From NCBI GenBank assembly GCA_030248195.1, contig JASAND010026118.1, positions 16,369 through 80,368 of the forward strand: DNA of 64,000 nt, read 5' to 3'. The stretch is from Trissonchulus latispiculum (lineage: Eukaryota; Nematoda; Enoplea; Enoplida; Ironidae). The notes under the pieces were generated by a model that saw nothing but the letters and a program-made list of their open reading frames with translations, did not search any database and was not told the DNA's origin. Each line of letters opens with the position of its first letter. Position 1 is the first letter of the stretch. The translations under genes and the position numbers were made by a program. Shown piece after piece: positions 54,201-64,000 of this stretch.

Positions 54201-57200
54201 CTAGGAATGCTTTCTTCTTCTTCATATTCTTGGAGCACGGTCAGAGCCATATGAGCTAATCTTCGGAACCCAGATGCTGGCATTTTTTTTAGTGGGGGGG
54301 GGGGGGGTGGGGGGCCCCCACTTTTCGGTTTCCCCCTCCACTTTTCGGCAAGCCCCCCCCCCACTTTTTTGGGGGTCGCCCAAAAGTGTCGAAAATTTAA
54401 GTTTTTGAGGTCAAATTTTCAAAAATGTTTTGAATTTTTAGCTAATTTATGGACTTATAAGTTAATTTTAAGCTTAAAAACAGCGCTTTTTGTGTTTTTA
54501 CGTGAATGCTAATTTTTCGCTAAAAATTTTGGTATTTTATACTTTGGACTCGCCCTCCCCCCACTTTTCGGAAGCCCCCCACTTTCAAAACCCTAAAAAA
54601 ATGCCAGAGATGTAGTCACAGATATATAACCCAGCACCAGTCTTAGCGAGTTGAGGCTGATCTAAGGCCATGCCATCTGATCCAAGAACTGACCAGCTGA
54701 TTCTACAGATGGCTGCCCTTCGCTAGGGGGCAAATTAAGGATGAGTATGTGGCTACATCGTTAATTGAGCGACGAAGATCGACACCAGTTCCACTTGTGT
54801 CACTGGTGTCCCAGGGAAATAGAATCCATTTGGCACGTTGGTCAACGCCCCAGGGAGCACGTGGAAGGGTAATCGTCCAACAGCATCGACCACAGCAAGA
54901 AGAAGATCTCCAACCGGACGCAGATTCTTCCGCTCCTCCCTAGGAATGTTTTTGAACAGAAAACCTAAGAATAGTAGGGCCCACCTGAAGGGTGTTCCGA
55001 GCTGCACCCCTGGGGAAAAATAGAGAGAAATGCGACCCGCGCAGGGGGGGAGGCAATTTTCAAATCTCAAGATCCCTCGGCCGATCCGGCTGAAAATCCT
55101 CACAGCATGTACCCCTGCCCACAGGCTCTTCACAGGCTCTTCACACCGAAAGTTTGAGCCCGATCGGTCCACTCCTCCGCTGGCAGCCCCAGGCCAAACA
55201 ATGTTCAGATTTTACACATTCCGTCAAGTTGTCCCCCTGTTCCAGGTAGCACACTATCGCACACTACCTAATACAGCAACTCTCTATGTATACCTTCTTT
55301 ACCTTTAATTCAGTTTCCCAGTTTAGTCCATAGCCACTTTTGGCCTCAACCAGAGTGGTTCCACTGGCTAGCATCTGGCTGAGCCGCATCTGGAGACTTT
55401 GATACAAATCCTGCGGGCTGGCCTGCCGCGTACGCTCCACCGTATAATGGATACCACCCCCGGACTTGTGTATATCCATATACTTGGCACCGGCTAGCTG
55501 TAAAGCAAAAACTGGAAAAATACCTCGACAAATTGACAGACAGACAGATTAAAAGTAGAAAGCTTATCTTGTGTCTTTTGTTGGGACAGAATGCTTTCGA
55601 AAAGCAATTTTGAGACATCAGAGTATCACCTGGTACTGTAACAACCTTTGATGTTGGTGTTTTAACTAATGAAAAATCTGAATTAAATTGAAATCGCTGC
55701 TGAAAATTTTAACTTAGCCCTATATAATTAACCTACAAACTGTGCAAAAGGAGAGATGAAACCGCTCACTATTTCATGAGCCGGAAACAGGGTGGACCTC
55801 TGGCCCGGTGACCCAATATTTCTGGAGTTTCAAGTTTTGTGGTAAAATTAAAAATAATCTGGGGGTGAGGTGAGTATTCCTTGGCGTTATTGGGCTTTTG
55901 TAGAGTCTCAAATTTTGAAGTTAGACAAAATTAAGACTAATTTGGAAAATCTCTCTCTCGCTCTCTCTCTCTCACTCAATGTGAAGTGAAATGAACTAGT
56001 GTCGTGAACAAACAATAATGTCAAAGTTAGTACATCATCTGGTTTTGATTTGCAATTTAAATCTATTGTCACTAGTCTGGGCTTCCTAGGCGAAAATAAA
56101 TGGGGGACAAGTAGAGGGAGGGGAGAGCGACAGGGACATTGTTTACAGGAGGGGCAAAAATGGGGGATAAAATGAAAAATACAGTATAAATAGCCTGTTT
56201 CTCGCATATATATACTGCTATAACTAAGCTAAAACTGCTCAAACATTAAGTTTTAGCATCAAAACAGACGAATTTTGACCAAAAAATTCGGGCGAAGCCG
56301 GAAAATATTTGAAAATGTTTGACCAAAAATCTTAAAAAATTGGCAAATTTATGGCACCTTAGGGTGAGTGGCGGAAAGAACAAAAAGTGGGGACGGGAAC
56401 GAATTGGGGGGGGGGGAGGGTCGAGTTGGGGGGCCCAAAAACTGAGCCCCCTGTAAACATCCAGCTAGTGATGGGCACTGGATATTTTTAAAATCCGGAT
56501 AATATCCGACTTGTGAAAAATATTCGGATATCCAGATACCCGATTACATTTCAGACAAAGTAATAAAATTTAAATTAAAGCAAATGTTTGACCAAAATTT
56601 CAAAATTCATAAAATATTTTCCAAACCTTTCTCTGAAAATATCTTTGAAACCAAGGTTGAGGCTTGGCTGTATGATAGAAATTCACAGCACACCGAAAAA
56701 TTGAAATGTCAACTGTAAAATCGAAAAGACTTCTTGAACACCCAAACTTGAAATACTGCCTTACCCTCCCCCCTCCCACTCCAAGAACGGGGTAGCGGTG
56801 AAAATTTGTCTAACAAGAAATTAGACTATCAGACGGACACTTGTGCCCATGCTTGGACTTTTATTTTTGTAATAAAGTTAGCACAATATGTAGTCCCTTC
56901 GAAACTATTTAAAAGTTTCAGACGCAGACCTTACAAATGCGAGGACGCTCCTGCTACAGACATTCTAGAAAACTGGTAAAACAAAGTAGGTATCTGTTTT
57001 TATTGGTTTTTAAGTGATCATTAAAGTATTCAGGTTGTAAAAAAAATTAGGAAAATTTTAAATAAATCTGGATATCAAACTAAAATCAACGCGTCCACAG
57101 GGTCAGACCTCGTGACACGTGACCCAGGGTATTGTTTTAGGAATTTTTTCGGGGGAGGGGGAAAGAAATGTTCCGGGGGAAGATGAGCTAAAAATTGGTA

Positions 57201-60200
57201 TTTTTGGCGTAATTGAACACGTAGAAAGGCAAAAAGTTCTCAAAAATGCCAGCAGGCCTCGGACATGTCGATTTTGGAAAAGTAGGAAAAAAGTAGGAAC
57301 AATTTTTCAAAAAAGTAGGAACAAAAAGTAGGAATTTTAACAAAAAAGTAGGAATTTTAACAAAAAATTAGGAATTTTCAGGATTCATAATCGATTTTTC
57401 AGGCAAGTTATCTAATTCTGTCTACAACAGAACGTCATTATGCAGATTTTCTGTACGGTCCAACCAATTCTTCAATCGTCCTGAAGCCTTAGCAAGGTTA
57501 ATAAAAAAATCAAAAATCGAATTTTTGCTGCCATTTTCGCAAATGAAGTCCGATCGAAAAATTTTGGTATGTATCAACTGGTAATGATCCCCTCTACGTA
57601 TGCTGCAAATTTCATGCCGATAGCCCTTGTGTAGCGAGAGTAATAAAAAATTTTTGTGATTTTTTTGTTAATCACCCACGGATCAAATCTCAGGATATAG
57701 ATAGGAAAATTTTCTTTTCATGCATATGGCGAGGTTCACAAAAAAATCACAAAAAAAATCACCCACCTAGGCGGCTAAAACAAGCCGCAGCCGGAGGATT
57801 TTTTGCATGGTAATAGCAGGGCTGTTGCGCGGACTGCCTCAGAAAAAAGGAATTTTGAAACAGAAAAAAAAGGATAAAAGGAATTTTCCCGATGAAAGAA
57901 AACTGGCAAAAATAACAAACTTTAAAGGCTATTTTCTTGCTACTACGCTATCGCATTTCATCTTATTTTTGCATTAAAAATTTAATCTGATCGGATATAT
58001 AGATTCGACGAAGCCGAGCGATTTTTCATTTTACATTGACATCCGAAAACGGCTCCTGAAATCTGTAAACTTTTATGCATACGTATATACACAAACTTAT
58101 AGTGGACAGGGACTAGACAGTGGTGGACTTTTTAGATTTTTACGATAAGTTGGAATTTGGAAAAATTAAGACCTGGAAAATATTTGAAAATTCCAAAATT
58201 TTTCGAGAAATAAAATGGTCCAGATTTAAGTAACGAAATGCCTGGCACTTCAAGAGCAACATTGAAGCTATATATGTTCTTCTACCATGTGCACCGGAGC
58301 CGCCACTACCGAGGCGGGGACCTGGAAATTGGGGGTCTAAATTGAAAATTTTCAAAAAATTTTCTTAAAAATTCAAATTTTGCAAAATTCCTAGAATACA
58401 GACGTTACTATTGTTATTTGCATTCAAATCGGTGAGAAAACAAACGATTGTAAACACTTTGTTTGACCTCTTTTTGACTTTCGAAATTATTGGCTAAAAT
58501 TGCCAAAATTTCCAAAATTCTTCTAATTTTTGGCCCCGGTGAGGAGGGGCTTAGGCACACCACACAGAGGCCAGACCCCAGTGCATCCCTAGTTTTTTGC
58601 GAAAAAGTTCAACAGCAGCAAAAGCAACAGCGAAAGCAGCAAAACAACAGCAAAAATTAGTTGGTCTTCATCATTTTTGAAAAACTTATATAACGCCCCC
58701 CAAAAAATTTGGGCCAAGGAAAAAGGCAGCCGAGTTTCTGATCATACATTTTGATAGCTCGTATACAACAGTGTACTGGTACTCATGGTGCGATGTTTAA
58801 ACACAGCCCGGTCGAAAACACACCCACACCAATTTTCAGCTAATTTTGTCAAGTTATGCGGAATCTGGACCTGGGAAGTACGTAGTCTTAATAAGATCCC
58901 ACTTTTCTCCTAAGCTAACGTGTCCAAGCCAAAAAGCACTCTGCCGTAAAATTTACGAAATCTGAATTTTAACATACTGGCAAAACCGATGAAACTTAGT
59001 CGATTGGGATTGATGCTGCAAATTTTTATGTTTGATTATTTCCCTTATCGTAACAAATATAACAAAACAAACTGCAGATTATTTCCAAATTATAAAAAGT
59101 CAGCGATTTTTTTGGACAATATTTTGTCAAATCAGGCCGATTTCGTCTTTCACAGGAAAAAAGGAGGAAAAAGTAGGAATTTTTGACCTAAACTAGGAAA
59201 AAAGTAGGAACATACGAAAAAGTAGGAAAAAAGTAGGAAAAGTAGGAACTGTCCGAGCACTGTGCCAGGATTTAACCTAAAAATTGTCATTTTTACGAAA
59301 AAATATCTGGCGAAGCCGGAAAAGTTTTGAAAATTCGCCTATGTTTGGCAAAAATTTGGGTCCCCAAAAAATCCCTGGGGGAAAGCAAAAATTCGGTGGG
59401 CGATTTCGGGGAGGGAAGGCATTTTCGGGGGGGGAAGGTCAATTTCGGGAGGCTCGCCTCCTCGCCGGTAGAAAATACTCTGTGATCCGGTTTCATCTCT
59501 GTCGCACAAATACAGGGAAGGCAAAAAAGCAAGCAAGAAAACAGCAAATGTTGACATAAAGTATCGTACGGTAAAAAACAGTCAAACAGTTTTTTGCGCA
59601 GATCATGATCTAATTTTTCGCGCTGCATTTTTCGCCAACAAAAAGCTGGAAATAAGGCAATAATTTCGAAATATAGTGCAGATTCTTGGCCAAAACAATT
59701 GGAAAAGCACGCAACTCGAGCACTGAGCGAACGACCAACGGCTAAAAGCTAGTATTCTATACCTTCATGGCGTATTCATGAATTCGATCGCCGGCCCAAA
59801 CCGGGTGCGTATGACAGTCTATCAGACCTGAAAAAACGAAATCAATAAAACAAAACTCAATAAGACGTATTACAAAATAGGCTACAAAATAAATTAATAT
59901 TAATCTTCATGTTTTACAAAAATCTATGAACTGAAGCAAAAAACTGAAGCAACTGAAAAACAAAAGCATCAAGACCGCCTGGAAATTTATACACTAAACG
60001 GAGCAAAGCAAGCTGGTTACAGGTCCACTTACACATTATTTTTACAGTTAAAGTGGCAGGGTTGGGGTTTATCTATTTATTTACTGGAGGAAAGTTTAAT
60101 TGTTGGGGGAATTGGAAAAAATTTATTGGGAGAAAACTAGTTTTTTTTCCGTTTTTCCCCAGTATTTTCCCGTTTTCTCCCGGTAAGCTCAATGGCTTAA

Positions 60201-61247
60201 AATTGATTCTGGAATGCTAAAAATGACCACCTTCTAACGAAATAAAGCGTTTAAACGTATTTTCACGCTATAGAAGATAAATCGAGACCATTTTAGAGAA
60301 TTTTCAAAAAATTATTTAATTTTCGAAAAATTTTGCAATTTTTCGCAAATTTGTTCAAAAAATGTGAACTTATCGGAAAAACCTTAAGGGTTTTTTCCCG
60401 AAGGATGCGGAAAAGCGGAAAAAACGGAAAACGTTTTTTTCCGGTGGTTTTTTCCAGTGTCCATCCATGCAAAGTTGAATACTGCTGCGCTGCTCCGGAG
60501 TTTTCTTTAACAACTCACTAGCTTTTGCCTTTTTAAAGACCAAGTCAACCAAGCTTATTTTCCAATAAAAACTAACTTTTTCGGTGAATACTATAAAAAT
60601 AGTGCAACATTTAGCAGATGTTTAGAACGTTTTTTGAAAATCCCCCAAGTGTCTCGTCTCACAGAGGACCACAAGTCCAAGACAAATTTTCCAGGCCAAG
60701 CCCAGCCCATTTCTGCAACTTTTGTCAATCGTGCAGAAGAAAGTGTTTTGCTTTGTTGCTCATTGTTCAAAAGCGTCAATTTTTCTACTTTTTACGTTGA
60801 AACATCGCCCAAAATCCACCGTCACTCAGCAGAACTACACTAAAGGGTTATTCACTCTGTATCGCTTTCTTTATCACAGCAAAGTGCAGCATACAGCAAA
60901 ACATTTTCTGCCATGAATTTTTTATTTTCCTGTGTTTAAAAACACGCCGAAGTAGCGTAATACGAAACCATTAGAATCAATGGTTGTTTGTTTGTTTCCA
61001 AAACGCTCTTGTCCTGTTTTGCAGGCACATGGGGACAACTGAAGAAAAAATCGGAAATGACCGAAACGTGAAAACTGATACCCCTCCTCCGTTAGCCGTA
61101 CATATCGTACATATACATAATTTTTATTAACTAATTATACCAGGAATTATGCTCATGCCAGAAGCGTTTATGATCGTTTCAAAGTCTTCCGAAAAATAAT
61201 CACTCTGAATATCATCATCCAAGCCTACACTGGCAATCAGGCCGTGT
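45106..61247 (-). CDS. AMDHD1: Imidazolonepropionase (AMDHD1/HutI), nine exons, 5' end not found
   Basis: Hydrolyses 4-imidazolone-5-propanoate to N-formimidoyl-L-glutamate, the third step of histidine breakdown; cytosolic, metal-dependent amidohydrolase. Exons in coding order: 61141-61247, 59763-59827, 55303-55497, 52969-53051, 49929-50005, 48262-48410, 47192-47410, 46441-46601, 45106-45217. All borders are GT-AG and the 1168 bases join in one frame to a TAG stop, giving about 388 residues; family members have about 420. Visible residues: HTH metal pair (DCHTHPVWAGDR), substrate loop GGGIHYTVERTR, FHGDEL histidine, SHLEQ histidine, GSDFNPNA aspartate. The missing N-terminus (about 40 residues) must lie upstream of 61247 or outside the window. 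Introns are 0.6-4.3 kb, much of it transposon DNA. No lesion seen. Confidence 0.93.
46441..46601 (-). CDS. AMDHD1: AMDHD1 exon h
   Basis: After GTTTCAG; PMVMNLACTLFGMTLDEAL through IQPGRFADLIIVDAH, donor CACAG|GTGATA. Confidence 0.93.
47192..47410 (-). CDS. AMDHD1: AMDHD1 exon g (SHLE and GSDFNPNA)
   Basis: After TGTTTCAG; 73 whole codons from LGAELGVRAVSHLEQ to VALGSDFNPNAYCSAM, donor ATG|GTATAA. Contains the catalytic histidine and the metal-binding aspartate. Confidence 0.95.
48262..48410 (-). CDS. AMDHD1: AMDHD1 exon f (FHGDEL)
   Basis: After TTTTCTAG; HLSVENVDVFCETGVFD through NFHGDELSYTGSAE, donor GAA|GTTAGT. Holds the third metal-ligand-region histidine. Confidence 0.93.
48610..48850. 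repeat. G-run dispersed repeat
   Basis: TTTGGGGGGTTCAGG and further G runs, an AAAAA-rich middle, GGGGGCTCCCGG, closing in CCCC. In the exon e to f intron region of AMDHD1 (upstream of exon f). Confidence 0.5.
49929..50005 (-). CDS. AMDHD1: AMDHD1 exon e
   Basis: After TTTTGCAG; completes a lysine codon, reads DSTPEAAVKDILEVQLPALD and ends TCAG|GTATGC, splitting a glycine codon. Confidence 0.88.
51719..51990. repeat. Palindromic hairpin element, ~110-bp arms
   Basis: The left arm has AATCTGGACAAATAATACAT, AAAATAACGCTAAAAT, AAACTGCGGTACCCTGGA and TTAGGCCTTTAAAA; the right arm has all of these inverted in mirrored order. A short spacer around 51835-51860. Probably a hairpin MITE nested in a larger one. 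Confidence 0.85.
52104..52500. repeat. G-run dispersed repeat, best-preserved copy
   Basis: G runs (up to nine), C-run lattice CGACCTCCCCCCC, then AAAATTGCCAATTTTTACCA, TTTTCCGGCTTCGCCGGATT, TTTTAGCGTAAAAACATC, GCGATTTTTGTC, GCACAAA, then again C runs. Serves as the reference for the family. Confidence 0.8.
52969..53051 (-). CDS. AMDHD1: AMDHD1 exon d
   Basis: After TTTTCAG; reads MLKVLEKAKKELPIEISSTY then CGAHAVP and ends AA|GTTGGT. The GAHAVP motif matches the family's GAHS/AVP. Confidence 0.9.
53395..53520. repeat. Solo terminus related to the 50118-52866 element
   Basis: GGGGGCCGAAGTTATCAACG, then AACCCGGGTTA, GTAACACTGG and AAACCGGGTTAGC: same lead and same AACCCGGGTT iterations as the left end of the element 3 kb away. 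No matching right end nearby. Confidence 0.55.
54283..54605. repeat. G-run dispersed repeat
   Basis: TTTTTAGTGGGG and a long G run, then CCCCCACTTTTCGG lattice, an AAAATTTT core with TTAGCTAATTT, GCTAAAAATTTTGG, and again CCCCCACTTTTCGG. Lacks the GGCTTCGCC hairpin. It lies between exons c and d of AMDHD1. Confidence 0.65.
55303..55497 (-). CDS. AMDHD1: AMDHD1 exon c
   Basis: After TTTACAG; 65 whole codons from LAGAKYMDIHKSGGGIHY to GTTLVEAKSGYGLNWETELK, donor AAG|GTAAAG. Contains the GGGI and VERTR substrate-side segments. Confidence 0.93.
55951..55976. repeat. (CT)n microsatellite
   Basis: About 26 bases of CT with two interruptions. Confidence 0.9.
56240..56450. repeat. G-run dispersed repeat
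   Basis: AAGTTTTAGCATCAAAAC, TTCGGGCGAAGCCGGAAAAT, AAAATTGGCAAATTTATGGC, then GGTGAGTGGCGG and a long G run. Reverse orientation relative to the 52104 copy. Confidence 0.7.
57246..59266. mobile_element. Possible TIR element with AAAAAGTAGGA arrays
   Basis: Left edge GCCAGCAGGCCTCGGACATG and reverse-complemented right edge GGCACAGTGCTCGGACAGTT form weak TIRs. Just inside each lies an array of AAAAAGTAGGAA (57285-57375 and 59155-59250), both in the same orientation. The interior has a block (GTCGAAAACA..CC..ACCAA...TGCGGAATCTGG.CCTGGG) also found inside the MULE at about 10795-10860. Bounds uncertain. Confidence 0.4.
59270..59470. repeat. G-run dispersed repeat
   Basis: ATTTTTACGAAAAAATATCTGGCGAAGCCGGAAAAG, then GGGG runs with AATTTCGGG between. 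Located in the AMDHD1 exon b to c intron, close to exon b. Confidence 0.65.
59763..59827 (-). CDS. AMDHD1: AMDHD1 exon b (metal-binding HTH)
   Basis: After TTTTTTCAG; reads LIDCHTHPVWAGDRIHEYA then MK and ends AAG|GTATAG. It carries the two metal-binding histidines of the amidohydrolase family. Confidence 0.93.
61141..61247 (-). CDS. AMDHD1: AMDHD1 exon a (first seen)
   Basis: After TTTTTAG; begins with the last base of a split codon, reads HGLIASVG...INASGMSIIPG and ends CCTG|GTATAA. It covers the end of the N-terminal beta domain and the PG before the metal site. Confidence 0.85.
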
Positions 61248-61420
61248 CTAAAAAGGAAAGGAAAATGCTGAAACAACTATTCCTCATAAAATTACAAAGA
61301 TCAAAAAACTAACATTTACACTAAGCCGTCCACTTATGTAAAATATGTAAACAACATCAAGAAAATGAGGTAAACGCGGGCTAGCAGACAGATCCACGAA
61401 GGATACGAGACATTAATCGT

Positions 61421-61597
61421 CAAGAAATAATGAAAAACGCCTGCCTGCAGTCAATAAGGCAATGCCTTTGTCCGAAACAGGAGAGAGCCAATGGGTGCGG
61501 GACAGGGTGGGCGCTATATATGAGCGCCCTTTAACTTTCTCCTGTTTCGCACTACGGTTTGTGCCTGCAGGCAGGGGTTTTTCATTATTTCTTTAAG
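61421..61597. mobile_element. Short palindromic MITE
   Basis: Arms of about 33 bp: CAAGAAATAATGAAAAACGC and CTGCCTGCAG on the left return inverted on the right (CTGCAGGCAGG, TTTTTCATTATTTCTT). Inside are a second pair (CCGAAACAGGAGA with TCTCCTGTTTCG) and a hairpin GGGCGCTATATATGAGCGCC. No frame. Confidence 0.8.
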
Positions 61598-61989
61598 AAA
61601 ATGTAAACAACAGTTACACAGTCTTTGAAGTTTGGGTGGAATGAACTTACGTAAAAGTATAATAAATTTTCTATTGTAAAAGTCCAGAAACACATACATA
61701 AGTAACAGGGAAAATTAACCCAGTTTAGTTGCAGAAGGGCTCATAAAGCCATTGCAAATACCCTCGCCCAAAGAAAATCTCAGGGGGAAAGTTTGCAAGG
61801 GCCATTAATAGAATCTCAAGTTCTCAAGCTCTCGAGTTGCAAGTCTCAAATCAGCTGGAGTGCGGATGTAAACTGGCTCAACTTGCAAGACAACTATTTC
61901 AGAGGTCAGAGGTTCAAGCATTCGACAACTAGAAACAGGAGTACTGGAAAACTTTCATGGAACACGCGCAGCAGCTGGGTTTATTTTAG

Positions 61990-62350
61990 GCGAAAAAAGT
62001 AGGGGGAGAGTGGTGGGAGCCCCCCGCTAGTGGGTTGGTGAGGTCGAAAAGTGGGGGAGGGGGGAAAACAAATAGTCCAAAAATGTCAAAAATACAGCAA
62101 AAAAATAGCCTGTTTTCTACATATATTGCTATAACTATGCTAAAAAGTGCTCAAAAATTAAGTTCGAGTACGCCGGAAAATTTTTGAAAATTTTGATCAA
62201 AAATCCTTAAAATTTTGCATTTTCTGAGCACCTTATAGTGAGTGGGGGAACAACCAAAAAAGTGGGGGTGGGACGGAGTGAGGGGGGAAGAGGTCGAGTG
62301 GAGAGGGGAAACCGAAAAGACGAAAAGAAGGGGCACCCTCCCTGCCTCCA
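61990..62350. repeat. G-run dispersed repeat
   Basis: GGCGAAAAAAGTAGGGGGAG, GGTGGGAGCCCCCCGC, then TTCGAGTACGCCGGAAAATT, AAAATTTTGCATTTTCTGAG and GTGGGGGTGGGACGGAGTG. Closest to the 56240 copy. Confidence 0.7.
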
Positions 62351-62632
62351 CCCCGCAATAAAGTAAACCCAGCCAGGACTCGAGAACTTGCAACTCGATG
62401 GCTGTTTTTTAATCAACTAATTAAGTGCTCTAAGCATGCGTGAATGCACATATTTGTAGCTACTATGCCAAACAGTGGCCCGCGGGCGTTTTTCTGGAAT
62501 CAGTCATTTTGAATTTCATTTTCGTAATCCAAAAAACGCACAAACACCGAAAAAATGCCCACGAGCGATTATTGGGAAACCAGAATGTAATTTTTTTGTA
62601 GTTTTAGGTAAATTAGATAAATTGCTACGCAG

Positions 62633-63810
62633 AACTAAAGTCTGACCAAAAAGTCTTGGAACCGAAATGTGAGCGGCTGTCCTGAGTTATTATTTGAAGG
62701 TAGCCTATATAATGTGTATATTTTTAGAATCCTCAGAAACTCTAGATTCCGAAAATCCGAAAAAAATCCGGAATTCCGCGTTTCATTCACAGAAAATCAA
62801 ACATTTTCAGTTTTTCGCCCATTTTTTATCGCAATCAAAATTTTGTTTTCACGATCGAATAGAGCTGGTTCTGCTGCATATTTTTGCTCTTACAAGTATT
62901 TTAACGAAAATGCACCCAATTTCCGGAATTCCGGGTTATCAAAATTTCCGGATTTCAAAAAGTTTCTCCAATGCCCACAAGATGGGTATCATTCGAAAGC
63001 TCTTATCGAGCTTAACAACTTTTGTAATAAGATGAACTCTTGAAAATGCACACAATCACCGGAATTTGAGAAAACCGGATTTTCCGGTTTTTAAAAATTT
63101 TCTCCAATACCCCACAATATGCGTATCATCCGAAAGCTATTGAAGAGTTGAACACATCCTGTAATAGACCCAACTCGCAGAAATGAGTCTACTTCTCGGA
63201 ATTCGCGAAAAACTTCCAAGCTAGAGTGAAATCCTGAATTCGTAAGTTTCCGGAATTTGGTGCATTTTCAGACATTGGTTCTATTACAAGATTTGTTCAG
63301 CTCATCAAGAGCTTTCGAATGATACCCACCCATATTGTGGGGTATTGGAGAAAATTTTTAAAATTCGGAAAATGCGGTTTTCTCAAATTCCGGTGATTGT
63401 ATGCATTGTCAAGAGTTCCTCTTATTACAAAAGTTGTTCAGCTCGATAAGAGCTTTCGAATGATCTTGTGGGTATTGGAGAAAATTGTTAAAATCCGGAA
63501 ACTTTGAAAACCCGGAATTAAGGTTGCGTTTTCGTAAAAAACTTGTAAGAGCAAAAATATGCAGCGGGACCAGCTCTATTCGATCGTGAAAACAAAATTT
63601 TGATTGCGATAGAAAATGGGCGAAAAACTAAAAATTTTAGATTTTCCGTGAATGAAACCCGGAATTCCGGATTTTTCCGGACTTTCGGAATCTAGAGTTC
63701 CTCTGAGGATTCTAAAAATATATATGTACATTATATAGGCTACCTTCAAATGATAACTCAGGACAGCCGCTCACATTTCGGTTCCAAGACTTTTTGGTCA
63801 GACTTTAGTT
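62633..63810. mobile_element. 1.18-kb foldback-like element with long TIRs
   Basis: The first about 130 bases (AACTAAAGTCTGACC, GTCTTGGAACCGAAATGTGA, GCGGCTGTCCTGAGTTAT, GAAGGTAGCCTATATAATG) return nearly unchanged and inverted at 63680-63810, and the inverted match continues inward (TTTTCGCCCATTTT...TCGAATAGAGCTGGT) for about 270 bases per side. The middle has ~125-bp subrepeats with GAGCTTTCGAATGATACCCA and GGGTATTGGAGAAAAT. No transposase. A half copy lies at 16500-17065. No target duplication was seen. Confidence 0.85.
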
Positions 63811-64000
63811 GCGAGAGCGACCAAAGCCAGTTCGCCTTTGGTCTAGCAGAGAAATTTACAACTGATTCAGAACCAGTAAGTGGAGCTTTATCACTCACAT
63901 AGCTTAGTCAGAAGTCTGTGGTTTAAAAGTAATGACAGAGTATTGAAAAACCCCTCAAAAACGGCGTTTGCCATAATACATTATACATAAATCAGAACCG

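Larger units (their letters stand above)
61248..62632. other. AMDHD1: Upstream of AMDHD1 exon a
   Basis: Intron or 5' flank. The missing first exon was searched for on the minus strand by eye and not found. It holds the MITE at 61421-61597 and the G-run repeat at 61990-62350. Confidence 0.4.

Noticed and set aside
58620..58660. AGCAGCAAAAGCAACAG tract as a possible coding polyQ
   Set aside because: Short, interrupted and in intron sequence of AMDHD1; no frame continues on either side.

Overview
The window is animal nuclear DNA, A+T-rich and loaded with repeats. Evidence for an animal: spliced genes with GT-AG introns (an AMDHD1-type imidazolonepropionase in at least nine exons and a two-exon seven-transmembrane receptor), a eukaryotic nuclear-type tRNA-Thr, many MITE-like elements, and a Polinton/Maverick (adintovirus-like) element. 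I cannot name the species.

Layout. 1-10.3 kb: no recognisable gene; microsatellites, one short terminal-inverted-repeat (TIR) element and a degenerate tRNA-like sequence. 10.36-11.67 kb: a Mutator-like (MULE) remnant with 9-bp target-site duplications and TIRs built of short tandem repeats. 12.0-14.7 kb: a tandem array of broken coiled-coil coding units. 16.5-17.1 kb: one half of an inverted-repeat element whose full copy lies at 62.6-63.8 kb. 18.8 kb: tRNA-like sequence. 20.3-21.6 kb: a decayed hAT-like transposase. 24.4 kb: tRNA-Thr(CGT), minus strand. 25.1-26.6 kb: the receptor gene. 29.1-42.7 kb: the Polinton. 45.1-61.25 kb: AMDHD1 on the minus strand, its introns swollen by nested insertions; the first exon was not found. 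62.6-63.8 kb: a 1.18-kb inverted-repeat element.

The Polinton is the centre of interest. It is about 13.6 kb, bounded by long TIRs made of ~25-bp tandem repeats. Its reading frames look intact: chromodomain integrase, FtsK/HerA-type packaging ATPase, adenovirus-type cysteine protease, a candidate major capsid protein, two related penton/minor-capsid-like proteins, small basic virion-type proteins and two related secreted proteins. It has no protein-primed DNA polymerase B. In the place where I would expect one there is only a short spliced gene that looks like the zinc-finger N-terminal region of such a polymerase. On the opposite side it carries two things I would not expect in a standard Polinton: a two-repeat TATA-binding-protein (TBP) homologue with all four intercalating phenylalanines, and two tandem paralogues with a CARD/death-fold-like N-terminus. 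The twin genes share a nearly identical 26-nt upstream block, a candidate promoter the element's own TBP might use. The capsid, protease, ATPase and integrase genes are tightly packed with small overlaps on the minus strand, as in a virus genome.

AMDHD1 would catalyse the third step of histidine breakdown. Its nine visible exons join in one frame and keep the expected metal ligands and active-site residues. Much of its length comes from transposable elements in its introns.
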